In this document: positions 48,654 through 58,529 of the stretch, one piece after another
How positions within the stretch are numbered: the stretch's first letter is position 1
How the letters are laid out: the number at the start of each line of letters is the position of its first letter
NCBI GenBank assembly: GCA_034638255.1
Contig: JAWPGT010000035.1
Location: 62,001 to 126,000 of the forward strand
DNA: 64,000 nucleotides
From: Coprinus comatus
Lineage: Eukaryota > Basidiomycota > Agaricomycetes > Agaricales > Agaricaceae
Reading direction: 5' to 3'
Translations under genes and position numbers: made by a program
Notes under the pieces: generated by a model
What the model was told of the DNA's origin: nothing
Database searches by the model: none
The model's input: only the letters and a program-made list of their open reading frames with translations

Positions 48654-49051
48654 GGTTCGTGGATATTCTGTATAATAAATCTATCTAACGGTACTCAATG
48701 TAGATATATACTTTTGATACCACTATATGTGCTGTATGTTGTACTGATTTAAATGTAGGAAAAAAAGATTTAAAATATCGGGAACCAACTCTTTGTGTCA
48801 ATCTACAAGGCTACAACTGCTATTACAGCCGAATCGCCGATACAAAAACAAAAATAAATAAATAAAACATCTGAACACCAAGAGAGAAGAGACGAAGATG
48901 AAAAACTCTGGCATAAAAAAGGACCCGCCCCTAGCGTCGAATGATAAAAAAAGTCCAAAAGATACATTCTTGGATACAAAATTCCAACCACAACCACAAT
49001 TCCACTTCAAAAACATAAAAAGTCCCAGCTCGCTTCGATTGTAGCCATATT

Positions 49052-50145
49052 TCATGACAACGAATCACGTTCAGTCGAGTTCGAATTCCCCAGAAGGGAG
49101 TCAAGCTACATAGTGAGTAGTAGACTAGCAAAACCAAATAAAAACCATATAACAAACTCAGCTTACATTCAACACCTCATCCCCTCCATTCCCAGTTCCA
49201 GTTCCATTCCCAGCCCCAGTTCCCGTCCCGGCTCCCGTGTCTGATCTCATGGTACCAGGATTCGAATTCGATTGACTTTCGGAACTTGCAACAGCCTATA
49301 CAAAAAAAATAATTGATCATGAGATCTAACCCACATACGGACACATATATATGCAATTTATCATGTGAGGGGGGATGGGAAGGAAGGTTATGATTGAAAA
49401 AAGAACAATCAAAATTTCAGATATGGGTACTTACCGTATCCCTCTTCGTAAGAACCGATTGTGAAGCAGACTTCTTCGATGTAGACCCATTAGAATTACT
49501 TGGCACAACTCCTCCAGCAAATGGTACTTCATCTCTCGGAACGATATCAATAAGAAAATCAAATTGGTCGGATTTGCTGAGTGCTTTTGCTATATCAGAT
49601 CGTGATAATGTTCTTCGTTTATTTGAGTCTGCAATGATGAATGCTCTTGCTGTTATCTCAGCAATGAATACTAAAAATAAGAGATAGATCGAAAAGAAAG
49701 AAGAAAAAAAACACGTCGATTAAAACACGAATAATAATAATCAATAATGAAACTTCAACTCACTTTCGCAAGCTTTGCAGAATAGTATGGGAGCTGAAGT
49801 GGATAATATACAGAGGGATCAGGACGTCATGTCACACAAAAAAACGGAGTTAACCATTGAAAGAACAATGTACCGTCAGCTGCTATCATCTAATTCAATA
49901 TCTTCCTTAAGCAAGCCATAACCTTTTGACAGGAAAAAAGAAAAATAACAACCAATCATCTTTCTTACCTTAACATCAGGATCACTCTTCATAACTTTTT
50001 TAATTCTCGCCAAGGGTAAAGGAGGGTGTCTATAATCTGGAGTTTCTTGTTCCGCCGCATTGATTTGCTTTTGCCAAAATGAACGTAGAAAATCGTTTAA
50101 AGGTTCTCCAGGTTGTACGTATGGTGGTGGTTGTTGGGTGGGCAT
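49052..50145 (-). CDS. HAP5: CCAAT-binding factor subunit HAP5/NF-YC
   Basis: The histone-fold subunit of the CCAAT-binding complex, which pairs with HAP3/NF-YB and recruits HAP2. From the ATG at 50143-50145: [41 protein letters not shown] (exon 49969-50145), a short exon MIAAD, then [10 protein letters not shown], then [46 protein letters not shown]. The histone fold is complete. A Gly/Thr-rich tail follows. The frame can stop at 49158-49160 (LNVS), or use the donor GTAAGC and splice to a last exon ending LSxxTER-like at 49052-49054. I give the longer span. The protein likely regulates respiration and redox genes, as in other fungi. Confidence 0.92.
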
Positions 50146-50618
50146 AATGGGTGAGAGACTGTGAGAGGTTGGTTTTAATCAAAAGGATTTACTTCTGGTC
50201 CATTTCGGGTAGAAACCAACAACGGTCACACACACATAACAGTTGGTACCTGCTTATGTCAGCTTATGACCCAGTCCCCTTTTTTCCTTTCTCACCTTGC
50301 TGCAGGGTTCTCTCCCTCAATCCGAATCACTTAAACATATGATTAAAGCCTACAATCACTTAACTGTTCATTGGTACTCTTTGAGAGAGCGCTGGTAGAA
50401 ACAAATAATTCGTAGACTAGTACTATTAAACAAAAATAATGAGTGAACCATAAAGAATCAGAGCTGAAAAGAAGGGTTTACAATAGTACACGATTATACG
50501 AATAATATCTGACATCAATAGTACATGACATGACACTGAATATCGAATGTTATAATACATTTTTTGTGTGGGGTGTGTGTGTGAATGTCCAAAGAGAAGT
50601 GCAAAACGTTCAGGGATA

Positions 50619-51504
50619 TCATAGATTATGTTCAGCAACGTGTCGCATGATGATTAAAGTCGCAATAATTTCTGCCAAAAAAAAATACAACAAAATATAT
50701 AATCAGTACAAACCCTTCTTTATGAAATAAAGTTTCGAAAAAACAAGTGATAAGAACTCACCCAACGACAAATGCGCAAACGGCTCATAAATCGTCAACG
50801 TATTCCCCGAAACATCAAACGTGTTTATATTAGGAGCTTTTAAATCATAATGCGCAACCAAATAATTTTCGTTGGTCGTACACTATAAAAACAAACACAA
50901 AGAGTCCAAGTCAGCTTCAGCGAAAACAACGAACGATAACAAAAAAAATGGGGAATTGATGTGTCCGGTCCCGAAGCCAAAGGAGGTGGGGACTCATTCT
51001 CAGTTAATTCTACTCACCGACCACTGCTGTTGCTGACCGGCAACACCATGATAACTCCATTTATATTCTCTCCCATCAGAGCCTACAAACTTTCTTGTCA
51101 ATGATCTAAGAGAAAAAAGGGACACCGAAAAAAGTAAGTAAATCCACATATATCGGAACTGACCTGAGGGAAAAAAAAACTCACGTTCCAAATAACGATG
51201 ATTTCCGAAGGTATCGCGACATTGCGTGTGTAGCACGATAAGGATGTTTAAGAAATGTTACATTCCCCAATGATTGATCGGGTAAAAATTCGAGCATAAC
51301 AGAAGGTTCTCTGTTTAATGGTAACGAATTTCGATGTCTTGATGCACGAATTGGCATTTCATAAATATAAGTTGTAGAATGTCCAAGTTGTCGATTTATA
51401 TGGAAAAACATTCGATCATATATATCGTCAAAATCAGAATTGGTATTGGATCCAGTTCTATCTTCAAGTGCGTATGGCATTGGTTGTGAGTTTATGTGAT
51501 GCAT
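50619..51504 (-). CDS. DUF6593-like protein
   Basis: Four exons join in phase: 51185-51504, 51018-51105, 50762-50882 and 50619-50671, about 193 residues. The features match the basidiomycete DUF6593 pattern: an N-terminal beta-rich part (TTYIYEMPIRASRHRNSLPL), TRKFVGSDGREYKWSY, a Trp-containing turn, NENYLVAHYDLK, NTLTIYE and the helical end IIATLIIMRHVAEHN. Function unknown; the fold recalls lipid-scramblase/tubby-like beta barrels, but that is inference. No signal peptide. Divergent from nothing nearby; a TATA-like element precedes it. Confidence 0.75.
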
Positions 51505-51607
51505 GTGGGTAGCTTTTTTTAATGTAGGGGAGAAAGGTTGAGAGAGAGAGGTTGAAGGTGGAAGGGAAAAAAGTCAGTCAGTGTCAAGAAGCCTCTTCAG
51601 TTGGCTT

Positions 51608-51615
51608 CTTATAAA
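51608..51615 (-). promoter_or_regulatory. TATA-like element of DUF6593-like gene
   Basis: The minus strand reads TTTATAAG roughly 105 bases upstream of the ATG at 51504. Confidence 0.3.
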
Positions 51616-53642
51616 TCTTCGCCAAGGGTCCCCGAGCCAAACACCGGCGCAGCATACGACAGACATCATTCACAGGGGTAGCCTAGTGGAGGGTGACCAA
51701 AGCGATCTACTTTTCGATATAAGTTCTATTTTGGTCCATTGAGTACGGGTTTCCACAATAAACTAAACCAATCTGGTTTGACAATACAAAACCATTACGA
51801 AACCTTTCCCGTGCATGACGATCCTAGAATTCAGTCCGTAAAAGGTGAAAGTACTTTCGAAGAGCCGTTATCTCGAACCATTGCTGTAAACTTCCGCTAT
51901 ATATGTCGGGAAATGGCGATATATGAGTTCTTTTTTGCGATAAGTCATGAATATACGTTGAGAGCTTTGTACGTTTGAGATTTAACAGGTAGCTTCCGAT
52001 GTGTGGTTAATAACGGAGATACAAGATCACCTTCTCAAGAGCTCATGTTCACGCAATCACTCACCAGGTGGCGAACAAAAATAGAATCGTAACAGTTTTC
52101 CTTATACGGCTTTGTAAAGTGGTCCGCGGAAAACGTGATTGAGCAAAATCACAACGTTCCACTCCAACAAAAAGAACATCATGGCCAGGTAAGTTAGACT
52201 CACGAAGAGTAGAAAGTTAGTTTATGAGGACGTGTCTCCAGGTGTCTCCTATTTCCATTGATTCGCCCCAGAGAAGCACCTTCAGAAGCGCCCTATGACA
52301 TAGGACTGTGTGTAAGCGAAGCCTAGATAAGCCTCTTACCAACAGTTACCGACCGTTGAGGTTGTCACAAGGTCCGAAGATCAAGAATCCTGATTCCTAA
52401 CCCCCTTTTACTATTTGTTTGCGCGCAGAGGCTAAAATTAATGAATCGGAACTTTGATCGTTTTCATACCCATTGTTCATAAAACCTGGTAGGAATGAAC
52501 AATGGCAGGTATGAGCCCTTCAAAGCTTCACAGGATGTTAATTAAGTAAACATTAAGTAAACAAGGTACTATCTGTCCACTAAGCTCTTGGGAAGCGACA
52601 GCCCGTCTGAATGACAGCATGATCTGATCATTCAATATTTAAAGTTCAGCGCTGACTCGCACCTTACTTACGGGCTGATGTGTCCACCCGTATTCATACG
52701 CATTGGATTTATCAAAGTTCATATTATTCTTGAAACCGTTCAAGTAGATCATGGGTGTTGTTTTCGGTATTTACTTGATCAGAAAAGGCTGTTTTTAGTT
52801 GAAACTCAACAACAGTTACACAGGTTTTCACCGGCACCTTTGTTTCCATTTTTCCCTTTTATCCTTCTCAAGGGATTCATCTATCCTACTCGGTACCGGA
52901 ATTTAACATCTAAGTTTCGCCGGTATATATGCTCTGAGGAATGTGTATAGGTACGCCTGGATATCCACCTCTCCTGAATATGCACATGTATTTCCTTTTC
53001 CTTGTTAAAACTCTAAAATTATGGATAACCACAAGGAGAATCAAGAATCGAAAATAAATAAACGCCTACCAAAACAAGAACATCCCATGAGATCCAACCT
53101 TGACGCGGATGCTCGGGTATTAACACTTTTAATATCACTTCTAGACCGACCCAAGCCACAGTTCTACCCCAGACGACTCCTTTACTCCCACAAATTTGGC
53201 ACTCTAGAGCGCAATATATGCGATTCCAGAAGGCCAAGAATCAAAATTCCACAAGATGCTGTTGCGTGTTTTTTTGTGGGAAAAAGGTTCCGCGGTAGCT
53301 CCCTCTGCTGATGTAGATGGTTGGTTGGAAAATTTGGTTGTACATGCGCATGTTGAAGGCACCTGATGGATTATTGTGGAGCGCGTTGACCTTTGGGATT
53401 TGGTGAGTTTTAACAGGTCCTCGGCCCTGTCCGATCACCAAGAGTTCATCCACGTTGTTTCGGAGCTTGCATACCGCCCACCAACTACAAGCCTGTGATG
53501 AAATGTTAGTATATAGTACATGCTTTTCTTTCAATGGAGCACTAGTGGCGTATAGTACCAAAAATCCGAGATTGCCAAGTTAGTGGTTACTTGACTCTTA
53601 CATGAAGGACCTTAGAATAGCACAGGTGTAACGTGAATATAT
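51616..53642. other. Gene-free spacer
   Basis: This is 2 kb with no supportable gene. Several frames of 70-110 codons exist on both strands but overlap each other and show no domain, splice chain or family features. Confidence 0.45.
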
Positions 53643-53724
53643 GGCCGCCTGGCGAAATGGCATCGCGTCTGACTACGATGACATCGAAATCAGGAGATTG
53701 CAGGTTCGACCCCTGCGGTGGTCA
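53643..53724 (+). tRNA. tRNA-Arg(ACG) with 10-base intron
   Basis: A full cloverleaf can be drawn by hand. Acceptor GGCCGCC pairs with GGTGGTC (two G-U pairs), with discriminator A at 53724. The D arm is GCG/CGC with a GG-containing loop and the anticodon stem is TCTGA/TCAGG. The anticodon loop CTACGA...A is interrupted after position 37 by TGACATCGAA, the canonical place of nuclear tRNA introns. The variable loop is AGATT and the T arm is GCAGG-TTCGACC-CCTGC. Internal promoter boxes TGGCGAAATGG (A) and GGTTCGACCCC (B) are present. The ACG anticodon (ICG after editing) reads CGU, CGC and CGA. Confidence 0.93.
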
Positions 53725-53729
53725 TTTTT
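53725..53729 (+). terminator. RNA polymerase III terminator
   Basis: Five T residues follow directly after the tRNA discriminator base, the usual Pol III stop signal. Confidence 0.8.
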
Positions 53730-54362
53730 CTCGTCCATTGTTTTTTCTTGGATAGTACCAACACCGCCTTAACTTGCTCATCAGGTGCCAGGTCAATAGC
53801 CACTCAGTCAAAGCATTGTATCGATAACAACGGTTGTGCGTACGTGAAACCTTTGAATATGTACTAGGCCCCCTTAAATTTAACAACTCCTCCGATGCAT
53901 TGCCTCGATGTGTCGATTGAGGCTATATGATATTTCCTTTATCAACCTTGACCATTTGATCGCTTGCTATTTTCCGTACGAGATATTACTGCATATAGCA
54001 ACAATCCTAAAACCAAGTAAGAACAATTTCCTCTGATAAATATCGGCCAGTGATAAAACCAGTGCAAAGCTAAGACTATTTCTACTCACGCACGTAAGGA
54101 TCACTGATTTTACCCCACAGTTAGGGTCAGGTCAAGTCAAAGTTGAACAATGCTCGGGTCTAACAACACACAGGCACACGCCGCACATAACACTGCCATT
54201 TGTTGGAATTCTGTTGGAATCACCTCCGACGCATTGGACCTTGTCGTTAACAAGGACATGTGTCATCCATCATATACGCTTTATCTGCATATGATTCAGA
54301 TGCAGCCGAGGTGTTATTTGTGAACCTGTGCAAAAACCTGTGTATGGGCTTCGTTGTTGACT
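53730..54362. other. Spacer upstream of the SPFH-like gene
   Basis: No gene is seen. A short direct repeat, TGTTGGAAT twice near 54199-54220, is the only structure noticed. Confidence 0.45.
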
Positions 54363-54369
54363 TATAAAA
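54363..54369 (+). promoter_or_regulatory. TATA box of SPFH-like gene
   Basis: TATAAAA lies 63-69 bases before the ATG at 54432. Confidence 0.55.
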
Positions 54370-54431
54370 GTTGGTTTCATACACTCTCCGAATAAATTCA
54401 CATTCATACTACCCACTTTCTAACTAAAGCA

Positions 54432-56664
54432 ATGACCTCAACATTTGAAGGTTCTACTGTTGTCGGTGACTCTCTTCATCCTGAAGGAAGGGAAAACTCT
54501 CCAAAGGATCTTCCGAAATCGAAGGCAGCGGTTTACCCTTTACGCTTTGACAAGGGAAAGGGTATTGATAATGCGGATGATTTTGTTGCTACTATGGATT
54601 ATACTTTAGAGGAACGACCGTTCTTTGTTCGTATTGGAAACGATGGAGTAACCGCAGCTCTGGAGAAACTTGATCAACAACTTGTTGCAGTACGTGTATC
54701 CGACTCAAGACTGAATATGATACTGGGCTAGAGTACTGAAATGAACGTGATTAGGCTAAACGCAACAAAGTATTGTCATCTAAGAACCCTACTGATTGGA
54801 CTGGCAAGGAAGTTAATCCCGGTCGTTTGGGATTGATCAACCATGGGTATGATAGTATTTCAACAATTTCAATACCGAGTAGCATGATTAATTTGGTATT
54901 TCAGTGGGTCACCAAAGATTCTGACGAAGCCTGGACGATATCCCGGTTTCCCCTTGCGGAACTGGTGGGCGAGATCTTGGTGTGGTACCATAGGAGGTAT
55001 GTACTATCAAGCGCGACCAAACGCGTAGAAGGATAGCTCATTTCAAAATTTAAGCTTCCGATACTGTCATTGAATTCCAAGGCTTGACTGTTGTGCAGGT
55101 CTCCCAGAATCAAGCTGCAGTTGTATCTGATCCTCAGAACCACATCTTCGTCATCAAAAACTCAGGATTTGTTGCTTTTGCTGTTGAAGGAACATACGAC
55201 GTTCTTTCCATTGTTGATATGACGCATTTACCAACCGTAGTGACCGACCCCTTGACGAAAGTCACCCTGGGGTGGACACATGAAGTTCATATGAAGAGTA
55301 ACATTGGTAAAAGCGCAAGTAAGGACTACATTGTTGCGACATTGTATGTACCTTTTCATCATGAACGTTTCTCGTAACACTTCCTCATCCTATTCTTTCT
55401 AGCTTGAACATACCAGCAAGTAACTGTGCAATCTTACAACGTGGTGACGATCTTTTGCTTCTTGGTGCTGGTCAGTCGGTTATCACCAACCCAAGCGTCA
55501 CTCTGCGGGGCTTGTATACTCAAGGAGAAAACCAACTTGAGATGCCCACGAAGGATATGTGAGACCATCCACCTTTACCCCCGAGGTCTAGAAGTCTAGC
55601 ATATACTCATACAACAAAAAAAATTCCAGCTTTACTCGTGATCAAGTACCTGTCAGCTTGAGAATCTACCTCAAATGGCAACTAACTGAACCTCTCAAAC
55701 TGGCTACGCATGGTTACACAACACCTTATGAGGCCCTGCGAGACAAGACACAGTCAATTCTGACACAAATCGTTGCTCACCTCGATTATTCTGCAATGGT
55801 GCTTACCTTTCTTCATTGATTTAGGTACAAAATTAATACTAAAGGATTATGTGTAGATCAAACAAAGGTCCCTGGGTCCCGACAATATGGAAGATGGAAC
55901 GGATGCTCTCCTCCGCATTCTTAGACGCTTTAAGGACCCGAGCAATGGATGATATGCACGAGGCGGCTTTAGAATATGGTATCATCCTTAAGGATCTTGG
56001 TAAGTGTCACACGTCTCAAAGATAATTAAGCTCATTTTCGTTTCAGCTGTAATTGACCGTCAATTCAAGGGTGAAATTGCGGCTACTATGGACAAGCTTA
56101 CCAGTGAGTGTTAGAATTACATATTTATAAAGCCGATTGAACTTACCTATTGTCATTAGCTCGTGCACTTCAAGCACAGGTAGAGGCAGCTGTAAGTTTA
56201 CTTCACCTCACGAAGATTATGATAGAAAATTAACTCACGGATATAACAGAACGTCGATCGAGAGAACAGTAACAAAGTCAAACAAGAAGAGGGTGCGCTC
56301 TCGGTTACACGCATCAAAGCTCAAGCAGCCAACACACAGGCTGATGCGGAAGCATATCGAGTAATTGCAGCTGCTAAAGCACAAGCCGAAAAGACTCGTA
56401 TTGAAGCAGAAGCTCAAGCAGAAGCAACTAGACTGGCGGCAAAGGCAGAAGCTGATGCTATCTCTCACCAAAGCCCAAGCCGATGGTCAGGTTTCAGATC
56501 ATTTCGCAAGGGAGATGGAGCTCAGGAGAATAGAAGTGACAAAAGTCCGAGCCTATGGGTCAAGGACTATATTTGTACCTTCCGAGGGACCGGGAATGCA
56601 AATGGGGAGTGCTATGGCTGTCGGGATGGCCGCAAGTATGGGATCCGATGTTCGATGTACTTGA
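54432..56664 (+). pseudogene. Band-7/SPFH-like membrane-scaffold protein with two frame breaks
   Basis: A basidiomycete protein of the prohibitin/band-7 (SPFH) kind, with an N-terminal unique part, a beta-rich SPFH-like domain (VVQVSQNQAAVVSDPQNHIFVIKNSGFVAF, PVSLRIYLKWQLTEP, SILTQIVAHLDYSAM) and a long Ala/Glu coiled coil (FKGEIAATMDKLTTRALQAQVEAAN, AYRVIAAAKAQAEKTRIEAEAQAEA). It ends in a Gly/Met-rich tail (GMQMGSAMAVGMAASMG). Exons join in phase except at CTCTC 55906-55910 and TCTCTC 56461-56466, where the frame shifts by one. Restoring one CT unit at each gives uninterrupted conserved protein. No obvious membrane span; SPFH proteins often associate with membranes through the N-terminus. 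Likely functional if the breaks are errors. Confidence 0.68.
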
Positions 56665-56951
56665 TTAACGTTTAACGATGACATCCATCTTAACTATTTT
56701 TGTCTTGGAAGTTTCTTTCTCGATTAGTATACCCACTCGTTTTCTCCATACCATACTACCATGTCCTCGTGCTTGTATAATTTAATATCGCCGATCCTCA
56801 AACCGTTAAACCCGAGAACTTCCTAGAAAAATTGTAGGCATCATCGCAAAAACAACGATAGTAATACAGCGGTACTCTTGACCCTAATAATACAGTAAAA
56901 TATATACACACACACCAGTTAAATGAAGATCTAATCAAAGAATCCAAATGT

Positions 56952-58529
56952 TTAAAATCTTGCATTATTTGCGCGACGTTCCACTTCATTCGGATTCCTG
57001 AAGTTCAAGTTGCTGACCTGGTTGGGGCGATGAGCACTCCAGCGGTTACTACCTCCGGCTTCCCTGATGTTGAATACGAGCCGATTGATCATGATTGATG
57101 TTATTATGTGGCTGAATGATGCTCCAAGCGCTCTCAAGTCTACAGGTGCCACCTAGCAATAAACTCGGAGTTTAGTATGCGCGGATTTTTGAAGGACAAC
57201 CATCAGGCTCACATAAAAAGTAATGACATTGAACAGATTAGCAAGAAGTATGACAAAGTAATAGAGAGTGCCGTCTCGAACAAAGATATGTAATAGTCTG
57301 TTGCGAACAATGAACCAATTGATTCGAGATAAAATGTGGAGGACTGACGAGTGGTGTGCTTCATATAGTATTTTCTTGTCTTGATAACGTTAAAATAAAG
57401 ATGGCGGAGTCTGTGACCAACGGGGTCACCCAAAGGGATGCTAGTGTTATCTTAGTGTCTATTCCCTTGCTTCCATGCAGTGCTTGACGTACGAAATAGG
57501 GGATGGTCGCCAACAAGGATGCAACCTGTATTCGTATTAAGCATTGTGTTCACGTGGCGTATCATGGCCCTATGTTTGTTATAACATACCTATAGCACCA
57601 GGGGGTAGACGAGCGGCTAGGATTCAATGCGTTTATACACACTTTTATTCATTACTTGACGTAGTACTCACGGAAGCCCTTGGTTAATCCTAAGAAGGAG
57701 ATTATTACTTGTGCGACCAACAAGACTCCCAAGAAGCCTAGGACAGCCCGACTTCGACCATACAATGCAAACACTCGAAGGATCATTATCACTGGAAAAG
57801 AGTCAACCAAGATATCGTCTAACGCAGCGACTGAATGCGTACTTTCACTGACTATGAGTAAAAGTTAGTTTGTCTTATATAATTGGATGACTTTGCCACT
57901 TACTACTAACCAGGATTACAGTCATAATTCCTTCGAAATTAGCTACGTGAATACATCTGTGTTTCCAATTTTTAACAACCATATTAGTCTACTGGGTCCA
58001 ATACTCACGGCTATGTAGTTTCCAAATGGTAAGTAAGTTGAAACCTTGAAATAAAGCGTCACTTACCCCTGGAGGAATTGGGAGATGAAAGGCTGGTTGA
58101 GATTTTCCGTTAGTTCAAGACCGAATATACCGTACAAGGGTCCTACTCGCCAACCGTATCAACCACAAATTGAAGGGGAGTGAGATATCGGTTCATCAGG
58201 AATAGCCACGCCGGCCATGATATCTTTTTCTTCCAGATACATTCCACCTAATAACCCGAGGTCAACAGATGTGGGGGAATATGTTGGATGTTTGACGTAC
58301 TTCTTCATCGAAAGTAATCACTGAATATATCCTATTAGCGCTTTAGTGTGAACATGATAAGTTGTAGGCACCGACTGTAATCATATATAAGAAGGGCAAG
58401 GACAGAAACTTCAAAGTATTTCCCCGCCGTCCTGTGACATTGAATGGTCAGTTTTATAGTGCATTCTAGCTCGGATGTCACGCACAGGTGCTCAATACTG
58501 GTTATAATGTCTTCTGACGTACCACTCAT
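56952..58529 (-). CDS. DUF6533-like multi-pass membrane protein 1
   Basis: From the ATG at 58527-58529 a chain of short exons gives the DUF6533 pattern: TAGKYFEVSVLALLIYDY, ITFDEE, VECIWKKKISWPAWLFLMNRYLTP, a loop ending in IPPG, VIMILRVFALYGRSRAVLGFLGVLLVAQVIISFLGL, and the last exon DLRALGASFSHIITSIMINRLVFNIREAG with a hydrophilic tail to 56952. In related proteins the IxxIMINRLxxNLR block is the final membrane helix and its cytoplasmic edge. Probably about seven spans. Function unknown; a receptor role is speculation. Not all middle exons were traced, so intactness is not proven. Confidence 0.7.

Noticed and set aside
51739..53561. Several frames of 70-110 codons in the 2-kb spacer before the tRNA
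   Set aside because: They overlap on opposite strands, lack splice partners and show no domain or family resemblance.
55858..55912. Reading the exon after 55858 in the alternative frame (GPWVPTIWKMERM) with no frameshift
   Set aside because: No acceptor gives the phase needed after the preceding exon, whereas the IKQRSLGPDNMEDGTDAL frame follows a normal acceptor in phase.
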